Assembly (NCBI RefSeq): GCF_020805785.1
Contig: NZ_JAJGZV010000003.1
Span: forward strand, 248,001-312,000
Length of the DNA: 64,000 bases
Reading direction: 5' to 3'
Source: Flavobacterium chungbukense
GTDB lineage: Bacteria > Bacteroidota > Bacteroidia > Flavobacteriales > Flavobacteriaceae
Part shown: positions 1 through 9,847 of the stretch, in pieces
How positions within the stretch are numbered: position 1 is the first letter of the stretch
Layout: each line of letters starts with the position of its first letter
The notes under the pieces: model-generated
What the model was told of the DNA's origin: nothing
Databases searched by the model: none
Seen by the model: only the letters and a program-made list of their open reading frames with translations
Program-made: the position numbers and the translations under genes

Positions 1-1236
1 GTAAAAAAATCAGGATTACGTGGTCGTGGTGGTGCAGGTTTCCCTGCCGGAATGAAATGGAGTTTTATTGATAAAAAATCAGGAAGACCGAGACACTTAG
101 TTTGTAACGCAGACGAATCTGAGCCTGGAACATTCAAAGATAGATTTTTGATGGAATACATCCCTCACTTATTGATCGAAGGAATGATTACATCAAGTTA
201 CGCTTTGGGTGCCAACCTATCTTACATCTACATTCGTGGAGAATACATGTGGGTTTTCAAAATTTTAGAAAGAGCGATCGCCGAAGCAAAAGCTGCCGGA
301 TGGTTAGGAAAAAATATATTAGGAACAGGTTATGATCTTGAACTTCACGTTCATTGTGGAGCTGGAGCGTATATCTGTGGAGAAGAGACAGCATTAATCG
401 AATCATTGGAAGGTAAAAGAGGAAACCCTCGTATTAAACCACCTTTCCCAGCAGTTTCTGGTCTTTGGGCAAATCCAACTGTGGTAAACAATGTTGAAAC
501 AATTGCGACTGTGCCGTGGATTGTAAACAATTCTGGAGATGATTATGCTAAAATTGGTATTGGACGTTCTACTGGAACTAAATTAATTTCTGCTTCAGGT
601 CACATCAAAAATCCAGGTGTTTACGAAATTGAATTAGGTTTAAGTGTTGACGAATTCATGAATTCTGATGAATATTTAGGAGGAATGTCTTCAAGCCGTC
701 CATTAAAAGCATTTGTACCAGGAGGTTCTTCTGTACCGATTTTACCAGCTGAATTGATTTTCAAAACAGCAAACGGCGAAGACAGATTAATGACTTACGA
801 ATCTTTAAGTGATGGTGGTTTTGCTACTGGATCTATGTTAGGTTCTGGAGGATTTATTGTTTATAACGATACAGCTTGTGTTGTTAGAAACACTTGGAAC
901 TTTGCTCGTTTCTATCACCACGAATCTTGCGGACAATGTACACCTTGCCGTGAAGGAACAGGATGGTTAGAAAAAATCTTATGGAGAATCGAAAACGGTC
1001 AAGGCCGTGAAGAAGATATCGAATTATTGTGGAGCATTCAAAGTAAAATTGAAGGAAACACAATTTGTCCGCTTGGTGACGCTGCTTCTTGGCCAGTAGC
1101 TGCAGCAATTCGTCACTTTAGAGATGAGTTCGAATATCACGTTCGTTTCCCAGAAAAAATCAAAAATAGAGATCACTTTGTTGCTGAACCTTTTTCACAA
1201 GTAAAGCATTTAGTAGGCGGTAAAGTAATCGTATAA
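1..1236 (+). CDS. nuoF: NADH-quinone oxidoreductase subunit F, 5' end cut off by window
   Basis: This is the NADH-oxidising subunit of respiratory complex I. It binds NADH, FMN and the [4Fe-4S] cluster N3 in the peripheral arm. The reading frame is already open at base 1 and encodes the family signature SGLRGRGGAGFPAG, so the true start lies upstream. An in-frame ATG at 52 is internal. Visible motifs are the FMN/NADH region GAGAYICGEETALIESLEG and the N3 ligands CGQCTPC near 928-948, with the fourth Cys in NTICPLGD near 1060-1080. About 411 residues are present, so perhaps 40 N-terminal residues are missing compared with the usual ~445. It heads the visible part of the nuo operon, with nuoG 93 bp downstream and no terminator seen between them. 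Confidence 0.96.
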   Translation, partial: VKKSGLRGRGGAGFPAGMKWSFIDKKSGRPRHLVCNADESEPGTFKDRFLMEYIPHLLIEGMITSSYALGANLSYIYIRGEYMWVFKILERAIAEAKAAGWLGKNILGTGYDLELHVHCGAGAYICGEETALIESLEGKRGNPRIKPPFPAVSGLWANPTVVNNVETIATVPWIVNNSGDDYAKIGIGRSTGTKLISASGHIKNPGVYEIELGLSVDEFMNSDEYLGGMSSSRPLKAFVPGGSSVPILPAELIFKTANGEDRLMTYESLSDGGFATGSMLGSGGFIVYNDTACVVRNTWNFARFYHHESCGQCTPCREGTGWLEKILWRIENGQGREEDIELLWSIQSKIEGNTICPLGDAASWPVAAAIRHFRDEFEYHVRFPEKIKNRDHFVAEPFSQVKHLVGGKVIV

Positions 1237-1329
1237 AAATAAAAAGCAGAAAGTTATAAAGTTCATAATGTTAAAAAGGACAGCAATTCTTTTCAATATT
1301 CCGACTTTCAACATTCAAATCATAAAGAG

Positions 1330-2358
1330 ATGAAAGTAACCATAGACGGTCAAAGTATAGACGTAGAGCCAGGAACAACGATCCTGCAGGCTGCACGTAT
1401 GATTGGTGGAGATTTGGTGCCGCCAGCCATGTGCTATTACTCAAAATTAAAAGGCAGCGGTGGAAAATGCCGTTGTTGTTTAGTTGAAGTTTCTAAAGGT
1501 AGTGAAGCTGACCCAAGACCAATGCCAAAATTAATGGCATCTTGCGTAACAGGATGTATGGACGGAATGGAAGTAAATAGTAAATCTTCTGCCAGAGTTA
1601 CCGAAGCGCGTAAATCTGTAACAGAATTTTTATTGATCAACCACCCATTAGACTGCCCTATCTGTGATCAGGCTGGTGAATGTGATCTTCAAAACTTAAG
1701 TTTTGAGCACGGAAATCCGAAATCACGTTATATTGAGGAGAAAAGAACATTTGAGCCAGAAAATATTGGTCCAAATATTCAACTGCATATGAACCGTTGT
1801 ATTTTATGCCAAAGATGTGTACAAGTTGCAGATCAATTAACAGACAATAGAGTTCACGGAGTATTAGATCGTGGAGATCACGCTAATATTTCAACTGGTA
1901 TTTCTAAAGCAATCGACAATGAATTTTCTGGAAACATGATTGATGTTTGTCCGGTTGGAGCTTTAACAGATAAAACTTTCCGTTTTAAATCAAGAGTTTG
2001 GTTTAACAAACCTTATAATGCACACAGAGAATGTACTACTCCTGGATGCTGCGGTAAAACTACTGTTTGGATGTTTGGTGGAGAAATTCAGCGTGTAACT
2101 GGTCGTAAAGATGAGTACCACGAAGTAGAAGAATTTATCTGCAACAGCTGTCGTTTTGATCACAAAGATGTAAAAGACTGGGTTATTGAAGGACCAAGAG
2201 AATTTGAAAAAGATTCTGTTATCAACCAAAATAACTATACTCAAAAATTAGAGAAAGTTGAAATCGATACTGAAAAGAATATCCTTTTAGGTAGAGATAT
2301 TGACCGTAAAAAAATTAGTATGGCATCAATTCCATTAAATACAAACGATAAAAAATAA
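1330..2358 (+). CDS. nuoG: NADH-quinone oxidoreductase subunit G, short form
   Basis: This is the iron-sulfur subunit of the complex I peripheral arm that passes electrons from NuoF toward NuoI. The N-terminus is a 2Fe-2S ferredoxin fold with Cys35, Cys47 and Cys50 and a later Cys in ASCVTGC (cluster N1b). HPLDCPICDQAGEC near residues 105-120 is the His-Cys3 site of N5. CILCQRC near 157 plus CPVGA near 207 are the N4 ligands. A second Cys-rich stretch near 235-280 (CTTPGCCGKT ... FICNSC) resembles the start of the molybdopterin-type domain. At 342 aa it lacks the large C-terminal molybdopterin-like domain of the ~900-aa proteobacterial NuoG. This short form is familiar in Bacteroidota, so it is probably a natural variant and not a truncation; nuoH begins 3 bp after the stop. 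Confidence 0.93.
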   Translation: MKVTIDGQSIDVEPGTTILQAARMIGGDLVPPAMCYYSKLKGSGGKCRCCLVEVSKGSEADPRPMPKLMASCVTGCMDGMEVNSKSSARVTEARKSVTEFLLINHPLDCPICDQAGECDLQNLSFEHGNPKSRYIEEKRTFEPENIGPNIQLHMNRCILCQRCVQVADQLTDNRVHGVLDRGDHANISTGISKAIDNEFSGNMIDVCPVGALTDKTFRFKSRVWFNKPYNAHRECTTPGCCGKTTVWMFGGEIQRVTGRKDEYHEVEEFICNSCRFDHKDVKDWVIEGPREFEKDSVINQNNYTQKLEKVEIDTEKNILLGRDIDRKKISMASIPLNTNDKK

Positions 2359-2361
2359 GAA

Positions 2362-3414
2362 ATGGAAAGTGCATTTATTATAGAAAAAAGTGTTGTTATT
2401 GTTGTCGTTTTTGCGGTAACAATGATTATGGCAATGTATTCTACTTGGGCTGAACGTAAAGTTGCTGCTTTCTTGCAAGACCGTGTTGGACCAAACCGCG
2501 CTGGATGGGGAGGTTTACTACAGCCACTTGCAGACGGTATGAAATTATTCTCTAAAGAAGAATTTGAGCCTAATACTCCTAATAGAATTTTATTTTTTGT
2601 AGGTCCTGCAATTGCAATGAGTACAGCTTTAATGACAAGTGCTGTAATACCGTGGGGAGATCGTTTGCACCTTTTCGGAAGAGACATTATACTTCAGGCA
2701 ACCGATGTAAATATTGCTCTATTATACATTTTTGGAGTTTTATCTGTTGGAGTTTATGGTATCATGATTGGTGGATGGGCTTCTAATAATAAATTCTCAT
2801 TGATGGGAGCTATTCGTGCTGCATCTCAAATGGTTTCTTATGAAGTTGCCATGGGATTATCAATGATTGCTTTATTGATGATGACTGGAACAATGAGTTT
2901 AAAAGAAATTTCATTACAACAACAAGGAATGAACTGGAATGTTTTTTATCAGCCGTTATCATTCTTAATTTTCTTAATCTGTTCTTTTGCGGAAACTAAC
3001 AGAACTCCGTTTGACTTAGCAGAATGTGAAAACGAATTAATTGGAGGTTACCATACAGAATATTCATCTATGAAAATGGGATTCTATTTGTTTGCTGAAT
3101 ACGCAAGTATGTTTATTTCTTCAACTATTATTTCTGTTTTATTCTTCGGTGGATACAACTATCCAGGAATGCAATGGATGGTAGACAATGTTGGTGTAAA
3201 CACAGCTAACTTATTAGGAATTGCAGCGCTATTTGTAAAAATATGTTTCTTCATATTCTTTTACATGTGGGTTCGTTGGACAATTCCAAGATTTAGATAT
3301 GATCAATTAATGAACTTAGGTTGGAGAATTTTAATTCCGCTTTCTATTATTAATATCATGATTACTGGAATTGTAATATTAAGACACGATATTGCAGCTT
3401 ACTTAGGATTCTAA
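2362..3414 (+). CDS. nuoH: NADH-quinone oxidoreductase subunit H
   Basis: Membrane subunit of complex I at the junction of the peripheral and membrane arms, contributing to the quinone-binding chamber. The 350-aa protein has about eight hydrophobic segments. Family motifs are visible: AERKVAAFLQDRVGPNRAGW near residues 30-50, FSKEEFEPN, and FAETNRTPFDLAECENELIG near 210-230, the conserved loop with acidic residues near the quinone channel. The start at 2362 follows the nuoG stop by 3 bp, which suggests translational coupling. An 84-bp spacer separates it from nuoI. Confidence 0.96.
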   Translation: MESAFIIEKSVVIVVVFAVTMIMAMYSTWAERKVAAFLQDRVGPNRAGWGGLLQPLADGMKLFSKEEFEPNTPNRILFFVGPAIAMSTALMTSAVIPWGDRLHLFGRDIILQATDVNIALLYIFGVLSVGVYGIMIGGWASNNKFSLMGAIRAASQMVSYEVAMGLSMIALLMMTGTMSLKEISLQQQGMNWNVFYQPLSFLIFLICSFAETNRTPFDLAECENELIGGYHTEYSSMKMGFYLFAEYASMFISSTIISVLFFGGYNYPGMQWMVDNVGVNTANLLGIAALFVKICFFIFFYMWVRWTIPRFRYDQLMNLGWRILIPLSIINIMITGIVILRHDIAAYLGF

Positions 3415-3498
3415 GAACCGTAATTAGCTTTAAATAAAAAACAAAATAGATTTGAATTTGAATAATCAAATTTTGAATCATAAACTATACTAGTAAAA

Positions 3499-4044
3499 AT
3501 GTCAATAGAAACTATATCATTATCGGGTAGAAAAAAAGTGGTGTCAAATAAGGACATGACTTTTATTGAGCGATTGTATCTTGTGGCGATTGTAAAGGGT
3601 TTGATTATTACTGTGAAACACCTTTTTAGAAAAAAAGTTACCATTCACTATCCTGAGCAGGTTCGCGAAATGAGTCCAGTTTACCGTGGTCAGCACATGC
3701 TGAAACGTGATGAGCAAGGCCGTGAAAACTGTACTGCTTGCGGATTATGTGCTTTATCATGTCCTGCAGAAGCAATTACTATGAAAGCTGCTGAACGCAA
3801 ACCTGATGAAAAACATTTATATAGAGAAGAAAAATATGCAGAAATCTACGAAATCAATATGCTTCGTTGTATTTTCTGTGGTTTATGTGAGGAAGCTTGT
3901 CCAAAAGACGCTATTTACTTAACTACTTCTAAAGTATTAGTTCCTGCTAGTTACGAAAGAGAAGATTTTATTTTCGGGAAAGACAAATTAGTAATGCCTT
4001 TAGAAATGGCCATGAAAAATGCTCAACTTAAAAACGCTAACTAA
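3499..4044 (+). CDS. nuoI: NADH-quinone oxidoreductase subunit I
   Basis: Ferredoxin-type subunit of complex I that carries clusters N6a and N6b and hands electrons to N2 and quinone. Two classical 4Cys motifs are visible: CTACGLCALSCP near residues 75-86 and CIFCGLCEEACP near 124-135. The 181-aa length is normal. The stop codon abuts the nuoJ start directly (4044/4045), so translation is probably coupled. The N-terminal 40 residues are basic and amphipathic, as expected for a membrane-peripheral anchor. Confidence 0.96.
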   Translation: MSIETISLSGRKKVVSNKDMTFIERLYLVAIVKGLIITVKHLFRKKVTIHYPEQVREMSPVYRGQHMLKRDEQGRENCTACGLCALSCPAEAITMKAAERKPDEKHLYREEKYAEIYEINMLRCIFCGLCEEACPKDAIYLTTSKVLVPASYEREDFIFGKDKLVMPLEMAMKNAQLKNAN

Positions 4045-4584
4045 ATGATACATATTCCTGATTTTGCACACGCAACAACTGTACAAGTTATCTTTTGCTT
4101 TTTAGCGTTTATTACTGTTATTACAGCTTTCTTAACTATTTTCAGCAGAAACCCAATTCACTCAGCGATTTACTTAGTAATTTGTTTCTTCTCGATTGCT
4201 GGTCATTATTTACTATTAAATTCTCAATTCTTAGCTGTTGTTCATATAATAGTCTACTCTGGAGCTATTATGATTCTGTTCCTATTTACGATCATGTTGA
4301 TGAACCTTAACGAACAACGAGAAGTTCACCGTCCTAGAATTACACGATTAGGAGCTATTGTTTCTTTCTGTTTAATATTGATCGTTTTGATTACAATCTT
4401 TATTAACTCAAAACCAATTGTAGGTGAATACGATTCTACTGGAGAAGATTTCCAATCAATTAAAGTTTTAGGTAAAATATTATTGGACGAATATATGGTT
4501 CCGTTTGAATTTGCTTCTGTCTTACTTTTGGTTGCTATGATTGGAACAGTTCTATTGTCTAAAAAAGAAAAATTAAATAAATAA
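4045..4584 (+). CDS. nuoJ: NADH-quinone oxidoreductase subunit J
   Basis: Small antiporter-associated membrane subunit of complex I (ND6 type). The 179-aa protein has five hydrophobic segments. The motif [20 protein letters not shown] near residues 32-51 and the segment [20 protein letters not shown] near 65-84 match the conserved ND6 core with its pi-bulge helix. The start directly follows the nuoI stop, and the last base of its stop codon is the first base of the nuoK ATG. An overlapping reading frame inside it (4095-4310) is a shadow. Confidence 0.95.
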   Translation: MIHIPDFAHATTVQVIFCFLAFITVITAFLTIFSRNPIHSAIYLVICFFSIAGHYLLLNSQFLAVVHIIVYSGAIMILFLFTIMLMNLNEQREVHRPRITRLGAIVSFCLILIVLITIFINSKPIVGEYDSTGEDFQSIKVLGKILLDEYMVPFEFASVLLLVAMIGTVLLSKKEKLNK

Positions 4585-4904
4585 TGGGTAATATATTAAA
4601 TCAAATAGGTATTGAAAATTACATCTTTTTAAGTGTTGTACTTTTCTGTATTGGTATTTTTGGTGTATTGTACAGACGAAATGCAATTATCGTTTTCATG
4701 TCTATCGAAATTATGTTGAATGCGGTGAACCTTTTATTTGTTGCTTTTTCAACTTATCATCAAGATGCGCAAGGACAAGTTTTTGTATTCTTCTCGATGG
4801 CGGTTGCTGCAGCCGAAGTTGCGGTAGGATTGGCCATTTTAGTTTCTATCTTTAGAAATATCGGATCAATTAGTATCGATAATTTAAAAAATTTAAAAGG
4901 ATAA
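4584..4904 (+). CDS. nuoK: NADH-quinone oxidoreductase subunit K
   Basis: ND4L-type subunit of the complex I membrane arm, involved in proton translocation. The 106-aa protein has three transmembrane helices. The helix-2 acidic residue lies in [15 protein letters not shown] near residues 38-52, and a second conserved Glu lies in [13 protein letters not shown] near 72-84. Start and nuoJ stop overlap by one base in a TAATG arrangement, typical of coupled translation. Confidence 0.96.
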   Translation: MGNILNQIGIENYIFLSVVLFCIGIFGVLYRRNAIIVFMSIEIMLNAVNLLFVAFSTYHQDAQGQVFVFFSMAVAAAEVAVGLAILVSIFRNIGSISIDNLKNLKG

Positions 4905-4910
4905 TCAGAA

Positions 4911-6794
4911 ATGGATACCAATTTAGCTTTAATTTTAGTTTTAACTCCTTTACTAGGTTTTCTAGTAAATGTCTTTTTTGGAAAAAGCTTAGGAAAAACA
5001 GTTTCTGGCGCAATCGGAACTATAGCCGTAGCAATTTCTTTTGTAGTTTCTGTTCTACTTTTTAATCAAATAACTTCAACTGGAAAAGGAATCGAAGTTA
5101 CTTTATTTGATTGGATTCAAATCAGCAACTTAAAAATCAATCTTGGATTTTTATTAGATCAATTATCTGTTCTTTGGTTACTTTTTGTAACTGGAATTGG
5201 ATCTTTGATTCACTTATACTCTATCAGTTACATGCATGATGATGAAAATATGCATAAGTTTTTTGCCTATTTAAATCTATTCGTATTCTTCATGATTACA
5301 CTTGTAATTGGAAGCAACTTATTAGTTCTTTTCATCGGATGGGAAGGCGTTGGACTTTGTTCTTACCTATTAATTGGATTCTGGCACAAAAACCAAGACT
5401 ACAATGATGCTGCGAAAAAAGCTTTTATCATGAACAGAATTGGAGATTTAGGTTTATTAATCGGAATGTTCATCATTGGTTCGATGTTTTCTACATTAGA
5501 TTATGCAACTTTAAAAACGGCAATTGCTGGAGCTTCAAACTTAAATTTACCTTTACTTTCTTTAGCAGCTTTATGTTTGTTTATTGGAGCTTGTGGTAAA
5601 TCTGCTCAAATTCCGTTATACACTTGGTTACCTGATGCGATGGCTGGACCAACTCCTGTATCAGCATTAATCCACGCGGCAACGATGGTAACTGCTGGTA
5701 TCTTTATGGTAACAAGATTAAATTTTGTTTTTGACCTTGCAACAGATGTTCAAAGTGTAATTGCAATTATTGGAGCAATTACTTCGTTAGTTGCAGCAAC
5801 AATCGGATTAGTTCAAACAGATATCAAAAAAGTATTAGCTTACTCTACAGTTTCACAATTAGGTTTAATGTTCTTAGCATTAGGTTTTGGAGCTTACGAA
5901 GTAGCGGTTTTCCACGTAATAACTCACGCTTTCTTTAAAGCTTGTTTATTCTTAGGATCTGGATCTGTAATTCATGGATTACACGGAGAACAAGATATGC
6001 GTAACATGGGTGGATTGCGTAAAGCAATGCCAATTACGTTCTGGACCATGTTGATTTCTTCATTGGCAATCTCAGGAGTTCCATTTTTCTCTGGGTTCTT
6101 TTCTAAAGATGAAATTTTATTGACAGCTTTCCACCACAGTATTCCATTATACGTTGTTGGATCGATTGCTTCAATCATGACAGCTTTCTATATGTTCCGT
6201 TTAATGTTCTTGACTTTCTTCAAAGAATTTAGAGGAACTGAAGAGCAAAAGCATCATTTACACGAAAGTGGCTCATTAATTACTATTCCACTTATCATCT
6301 TAGCTATTTTAGCAACTTTCGGCGGATTAATTAGTTTACCTGGAAACAGCTGGTTAAATGAATACCTTGCTCCTCTTTTCACAAAAGTGGCTGGCGAAGA
6401 ACATCATTTAGGCACAACGGAATACACTTTAATGGGTGTTGCAGTATTAGGCGGATTACTTGGAATTTTAATTGCTTACGTAAAATACTTCAAACAAGAT
6501 AATGTTCCAGAATCTAATGAAAACATTACTGGTTTAAGCAAAGTGTTATACAACAAATATTATGTAGACGAAATTTACGATGCTGTATTTGTAGCGCCTG
6601 TTAATAGTCTATCTAAATTCTTTAGAGATTACATCGAGACAGGATTATCTGCTGCTGTTTTTGGATTAGGCAAAATAGCAAACGAAATTGCTTTTCAAGG
6701 AAAAAAATTACAAACCGGAAGTATAGGATTATATCTATTTGTTTTTGTTTTAGGACTTTGTGCAATTGTTTCCTATATATTTTTAGCTCAATAA
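4911..6794 (+). CDS. nuoL: NADH-quinone oxidoreductase subunit L
   Basis: Largest Mrp-antiporter-like proton-pumping subunit of complex I, at the distal end of the membrane arm. The 627-aa length is normal. Visible signatures are the TM5 segment FIGWEGVGLCSYLLIGFW with its key Glu near residues 143-160, YTWLPDAMAGPTPVSALIHA near 237-256 with the TM8 region, and the TM7 Lys region ACGKSAQIP. The C-terminus contains the long lateral helix followed by a last membrane segment. nuoK ends 6 bp upstream and nuoM starts 10 bp downstream. Confidence 0.96.
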   Translation: MDTNLALILVLTPLLGFLVNVFFGKSLGKTVSGAIGTIAVAISFVVSVLLFNQITSTGKGIEVTLFDWIQISNLKINLGFLLDQLSVLWLLFVTGIGSLIHLYSISYMHDDENMHKFFAYLNLFVFFMITLVIGSNLLVLFIGWEGVGLCSYLLIGFWHKNQDYNDAAKKAFIMNRIGDLGLLIGMFIIGSMFSTLDYATLKTAIAGASNLNLPLLSLAALCLFIGACGKSAQIPLYTWLPDAMAGPTPVSALIHAATMVTAGIFMVTRLNFVFDLATDVQSVIAIIGAITSLVAATIGLVQTDIKKVLAYSTVSQLGLMFLALGFGAYEVAVFHVITHAFFKACLFLGSGSVIHGLHGEQDMRNMGGLRKAMPITFWTMLISSLAISGVPFFSGFFSKDEILLTAFHHSIPLYVVGSIASIMTAFYMFRLMFLTFFKEFRGTEEQKHHLHESGSLITIPLIILAILATFGGLISLPGNSWLNEYLAPLFTKVAGEEHHLGTTEYTLMGVAVLGGLLGILIAYVKYFKQDNVPESNENITGLSKVLYNKYYVDEIYDAVFVAPVNSLSKFFRDYIETGLSAAVFGLGKIANEIAFQGKKLQTGSIGLYLFVFVLGLCAIVSYIFLAQ

Positions 6795-6804
6795 TATTAT
6801 TACT

Positions 6805-8244
6805 ATGAACGTTTCTACTATATTAATTATACTTTTAATTGGTGCATTTGCCACTTACTTTTCTGGTGACAAACTAGCTTCAAAAGTTGCTTTACTTTTT
6901 AGTTTAGCTGCTTTAGGATGTTCAATTGTATTATTGAATAATTATAACGCTGGCGAAAATATCAGCCTAATCAACAGCTGGATTAATCACCCTAAAATTT
7001 CATTCGCTTTAAACGGTGATGGACTTGGGCTTGCAATGGTTTTATTAACCGCAGCTTTAACTCCGATAATCATATTTTCTTCTTTCGGAAATGAATATAA
7101 AAATGCAAAAGGCTTTTATGCTCTAATCTTGTTTATGGCATTTGCTATGGTCGGGACTTTCTTAGCAGCTGATGGTCTTTTATACTATATTTTCTGGGAA
7201 TTAGCACTTATTCCAATCTACTTTATTGCTTTAATCTGGGGTAATGGCGACGCTGAAGAACGCAGAAAAGCAGTGGTTAAATTCTTTATTTACACACTTG
7301 CTGGTTCGTTATTCATGTTAACTGCATTTATTTATTTATATCAAAAAGCAGGTTCTTTCTTAATCGAAGATTTATATAAAGTAAACTTATCTGCTTGCGA
7401 GCAATTCTGGATTTTCTTGGCTTTCTTCTTAGCTTATGCTATCAAAATTCCAATTATTCCTTTCCATACTTGGCAAGCAAATGTATACCAAAAAGCACCA
7501 ACTGTTGGAACAATGCTTTTATCTGGTATCATGTTAAAAATGGGATTATACAGTGTACTTCGTTGGCAATTGCCAATTGCGCCTTTAGCTGCAAAAGAAT
7601 ACATGAATATTTTTATTGCTTTAGGAATTGCTGGCGTAATCTACGGATCAATTGTTGCATTGAGACAAAAAGATTTGAAAAAATTATTGGCTTATTCTTC
7701 TCTTGCTCACGTTGGTTTAATTGCTGCGGGATCTTACACCTTAACTCTTGATGGTTTAAGAGGAGCTGTTTTGCAAATGATTGCTCACGGTTTCGTTGTA
7801 GTGGGATTATTCTTTGCTGCTGAAGTAATTTTCAGAAGATATGAAACTAGAGAAATTGAAGAAATGGGCGGAATCCGTACTCAGTCTCCAAAATTCACAT
7901 CAATGTTTTTAATCTTAGTATTAGCTTCTGTTGCATTACCAAGTACATTTAACTTTGTTGGAGAGTTTACCGTATTGTACAGTTTATCTCAAATCAATAT
8001 TTGGTTTGCTATTCTTGGCGGAACAACTATCATTTTAGGAGCTTACTATATGTTAAGAATGTTCCAGCATGTTATGTTAGGTGAAACTAATTCTAAAACT
8101 TTTTCTGATGTTACGCTTAACGAAGGAGTTTCATTTGCGGCAATCATTGCAGTTTTATTATTCTTTGGTTTCTATCCAAAACCAATCACAGATTTGATTA
8201 CACCTAGCTTGGAAACTATTTTACAAGTTATCAATAAGAACTAA
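6805..8244 (+). CDS. nuoM: NADH-quinone oxidoreductase subunit M
   Basis: Antiporter-like proton-pumping subunit of complex I, next to NuoL in the membrane arm. The 479-aa protein has about 14 hydrophobic segments. The key TM5 Glu is in YYIFWELALIPIYFIALIWG near residues 127-146. PFHTWQANVYQKAPTVGTML near 219-238 and LKKLLAYSSLAHVG near 291-304 are the conserved loop and TM8-TM9 motifs. Compared with Proteobacteria the PDAH motif of the loop reads QANV, as in other Bacteroidota. A 66-bp spacer with a short hairpin (8265-8295) separates it from nuoN. Confidence 0.95.
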   Translation: MNVSTILIILLIGAFATYFSGDKLASKVALLFSLAALGCSIVLLNNYNAGENISLINSWINHPKISFALNGDGLGLAMVLLTAALTPIIIFSSFGNEYKNAKGFYALILFMAFAMVGTFLAADGLLYYIFWELALIPIYFIALIWGNGDAEERRKAVVKFFIYTLAGSLFMLTAFIYLYQKAGSFLIEDLYKVNLSACEQFWIFLAFFLAYAIKIPIIPFHTWQANVYQKAPTVGTMLLSGIMLKMGLYSVLRWQLPIAPLAAKEYMNIFIALGIAGVIYGSIVALRQKDLKKLLAYSSLAHVGLIAAGSYTLTLDGLRGAVLQMIAHGFVVVGLFFAAEVIFRRYETREIEEMGGIRTQSPKFTSMFLILVLASVALPSTFNFVGEFTVLYSLSQINIWFAILGGTTIILGAYYMLRMFQHVMLGETNSKTFSDVTLNEGVSFAAIIAVLLFFGFYPKPITDLITPSLETILQVINKN

Positions 8245-8310
8245 TATTTTAAACAAAAAATAAATTAGGATTCCACTTAAAAATTGAAATCCTAAATCAA
8301 AAAGATAAAA

Positions 8311-9702
8311 ATGAATACATTAATAGCTATAACAGGATTGGGTATTTTCTGCCTATTGTTTGAAATTCTTAATATAAGAAAGGCCATAGTCCCTATTACC
8401 ATTTTGGGTTTAATAGGCGTATTGGCACTTAATTACTGTGAATTTGGAACAGAACAAAGTTATTACAACAATATGATAGCAGTGAGTAAGTTTTCTACAG
8501 CTTTTTCATCATTGTTTATCGTTTTGACGATTTTCCTTGTAGCGTTAAGTCACAATTTTTACCAAAATCACCCAACGAAAATTTCAGATTTCATTGCAAT
8601 TAAAGTATTCTTATTAGCTGGAGCTGTAGCAATGGTTTCTTTTGGAAACTTAGCGATGTTCTTTTTAGGAATTGAAATCTTATCTATTGCATTATATGTA
8701 CTTGCTGCAAGTGATCGTTTGAATATTAAAAGTAACGAAGCAGGTATGAAGTATTTCTTAATGGGATCTTTCGCATCAGGAATTATATTATTCGGAATCT
8801 GTTTGATCTACGGCGCTATGGGAAGCTTTGATATCAGCGAAATTCACGAAAGTGCTTTGTCTGCAGAGTTACCAATCTGGTTTCCAATCGGAATGATTTT
8901 AATGGTTGTTGGAATGTTATTTAAAGTAGCTGCTGTTCCTTTCCATTTCTGGGCTCCAGATGTTTATGAAGGTTCTCCTGCACTAACAACTGCTTTAATG
9001 AGTACATTAGCAAAAGTAGTCGCAATTGCAACTTTATTTAAACTGATTGCTGGCATGAACTTCATTTCTTCATTAGAAAATCAAGATCTATTGCATACTT
9101 TTGAAGTTATAGTGGTTATTATTTCTATTGCTTCAATGTCTGTTGGTAATATTATGGCACTTAGACAAGTAAACGTAAAACGTATGCTTGCTTTCTCTGG
9201 AATCTCTCACGCAGGTTTCATGTTAATGACATTGTTAACTGTTTCAGCATCAGCTGGAGTTTTATTGTACTACACTGCTGCTTATGCATTAGCGGGAATC
9301 GCAGCTTTCAGTGTGATTTTATATGTATGCAGAGATCAAGATAATGAAGATATTACAAACTTCCACGGTTTAGGAAAAACAAATCCGCTATTGGCTGCAG
9401 TTTTAACGGCTTCATTATTATCAATGGCTGGAATTCCTATTTTCTCTGGATTCTTTGCTAAGTTGTTCTTATTCAATCAAACAATTCAAGCAGGATATAT
9501 TGGTTTAGTAATCGTTGCGGTAATCAATTCTATCATTAGTGTTGGATATTATTTCAAACTGATCATTGCAATGTATTCTAAAGAACCTAATCAAGAAAGA
9601 ACAGGAAGACCATTCCTTATTTATGCTACAGCTGTAGTATCAATTGTTTTAAATATTGCTTTAGGTTTATTCCCTTCTTTGGTTTTAGATTTATTACAAT
9701 AA
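8311..9702 (+). CDS. nuoN: NADH-quinone oxidoreductase subunit N
   Basis: Antiporter-like proton-pumping subunit of complex I. The 463-aa protein has about 14 membrane segments. The TM5 region MFFLGIEILSIALYVLAASD near residues 116-135 holds the key Glu. FHFWAPDVYEGSPALTTALM near 211-230 and VKRMLAFSGISHAGFMLM near 289-306 are the family motifs. It is the last gene of the operon; a strong hairpin-U terminator follows about 20 bp after the stop. Confidence 0.95.
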   Translation: MNTLIAITGLGIFCLLFEILNIRKAIVPITILGLIGVLALNYCEFGTEQSYYNNMIAVSKFSTAFSSLFIVLTIFLVALSHNFYQNHPTKISDFIAIKVFLLAGAVAMVSFGNLAMFFLGIEILSIALYVLAASDRLNIKSNEAGMKYFLMGSFASGIILFGICLIYGAMGSFDISEIHESALSAELPIWFPIGMILMVVGMLFKVAAVPFHFWAPDVYEGSPALTTALMSTLAKVVAIATLFKLIAGMNFISSLENQDLLHTFEVIVVIISIASMSVGNIMALRQVNVKRMLAFSGISHAGFMLMTLLTVSASAGVLLYYTAAYALAGIAAFSVILYVCRDQDNEDITNFHGLGKTNPLLAAVLTASLLSMAGIPIFSGFFAKLFLFNQTIQAGYIGLVIVAVINSIISVGYYFKLIIAMYSKEPNQERTGRPFLIYATAVVSIVLNIALGLFPSLVLDLLQ

Positions 9703-9724
9703 GATAAAATATAACATTATAAGG

Positions 9725-9759
9725 AAATCCATCAAATTAATTTTGGTGGATTTTTTTTT
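9725..9759 (+). terminator. nuo operon terminator
   Basis: A 12-bp perfect stem (AAATCCATCAAA pairing with TTTGGTGGATTT, allowing G-T pairs) with a 5-base loop runs into a tract of T residues. It lies 22 bp after the nuoN stop, so it most likely ends the complex I transcript. Confidence 0.85.
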
Positions 9760-9847
9760 ATGATAAATAAAGAAGAGAAATTCATGTTAAAAAATTCTAT
9801 CTCAGAATTGCACTTCAAAAAATCTCCATATATTTGAGTTCAATTAA

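Noticed and set aside
1237..1329. Spacer between nuoF and nuoG as a possible terminator or promoter
   Set aside because: It has no stable hairpin or convincing promoter; only short AAAGTTxTAAAG-type repeats typical of intergenic DNA here.
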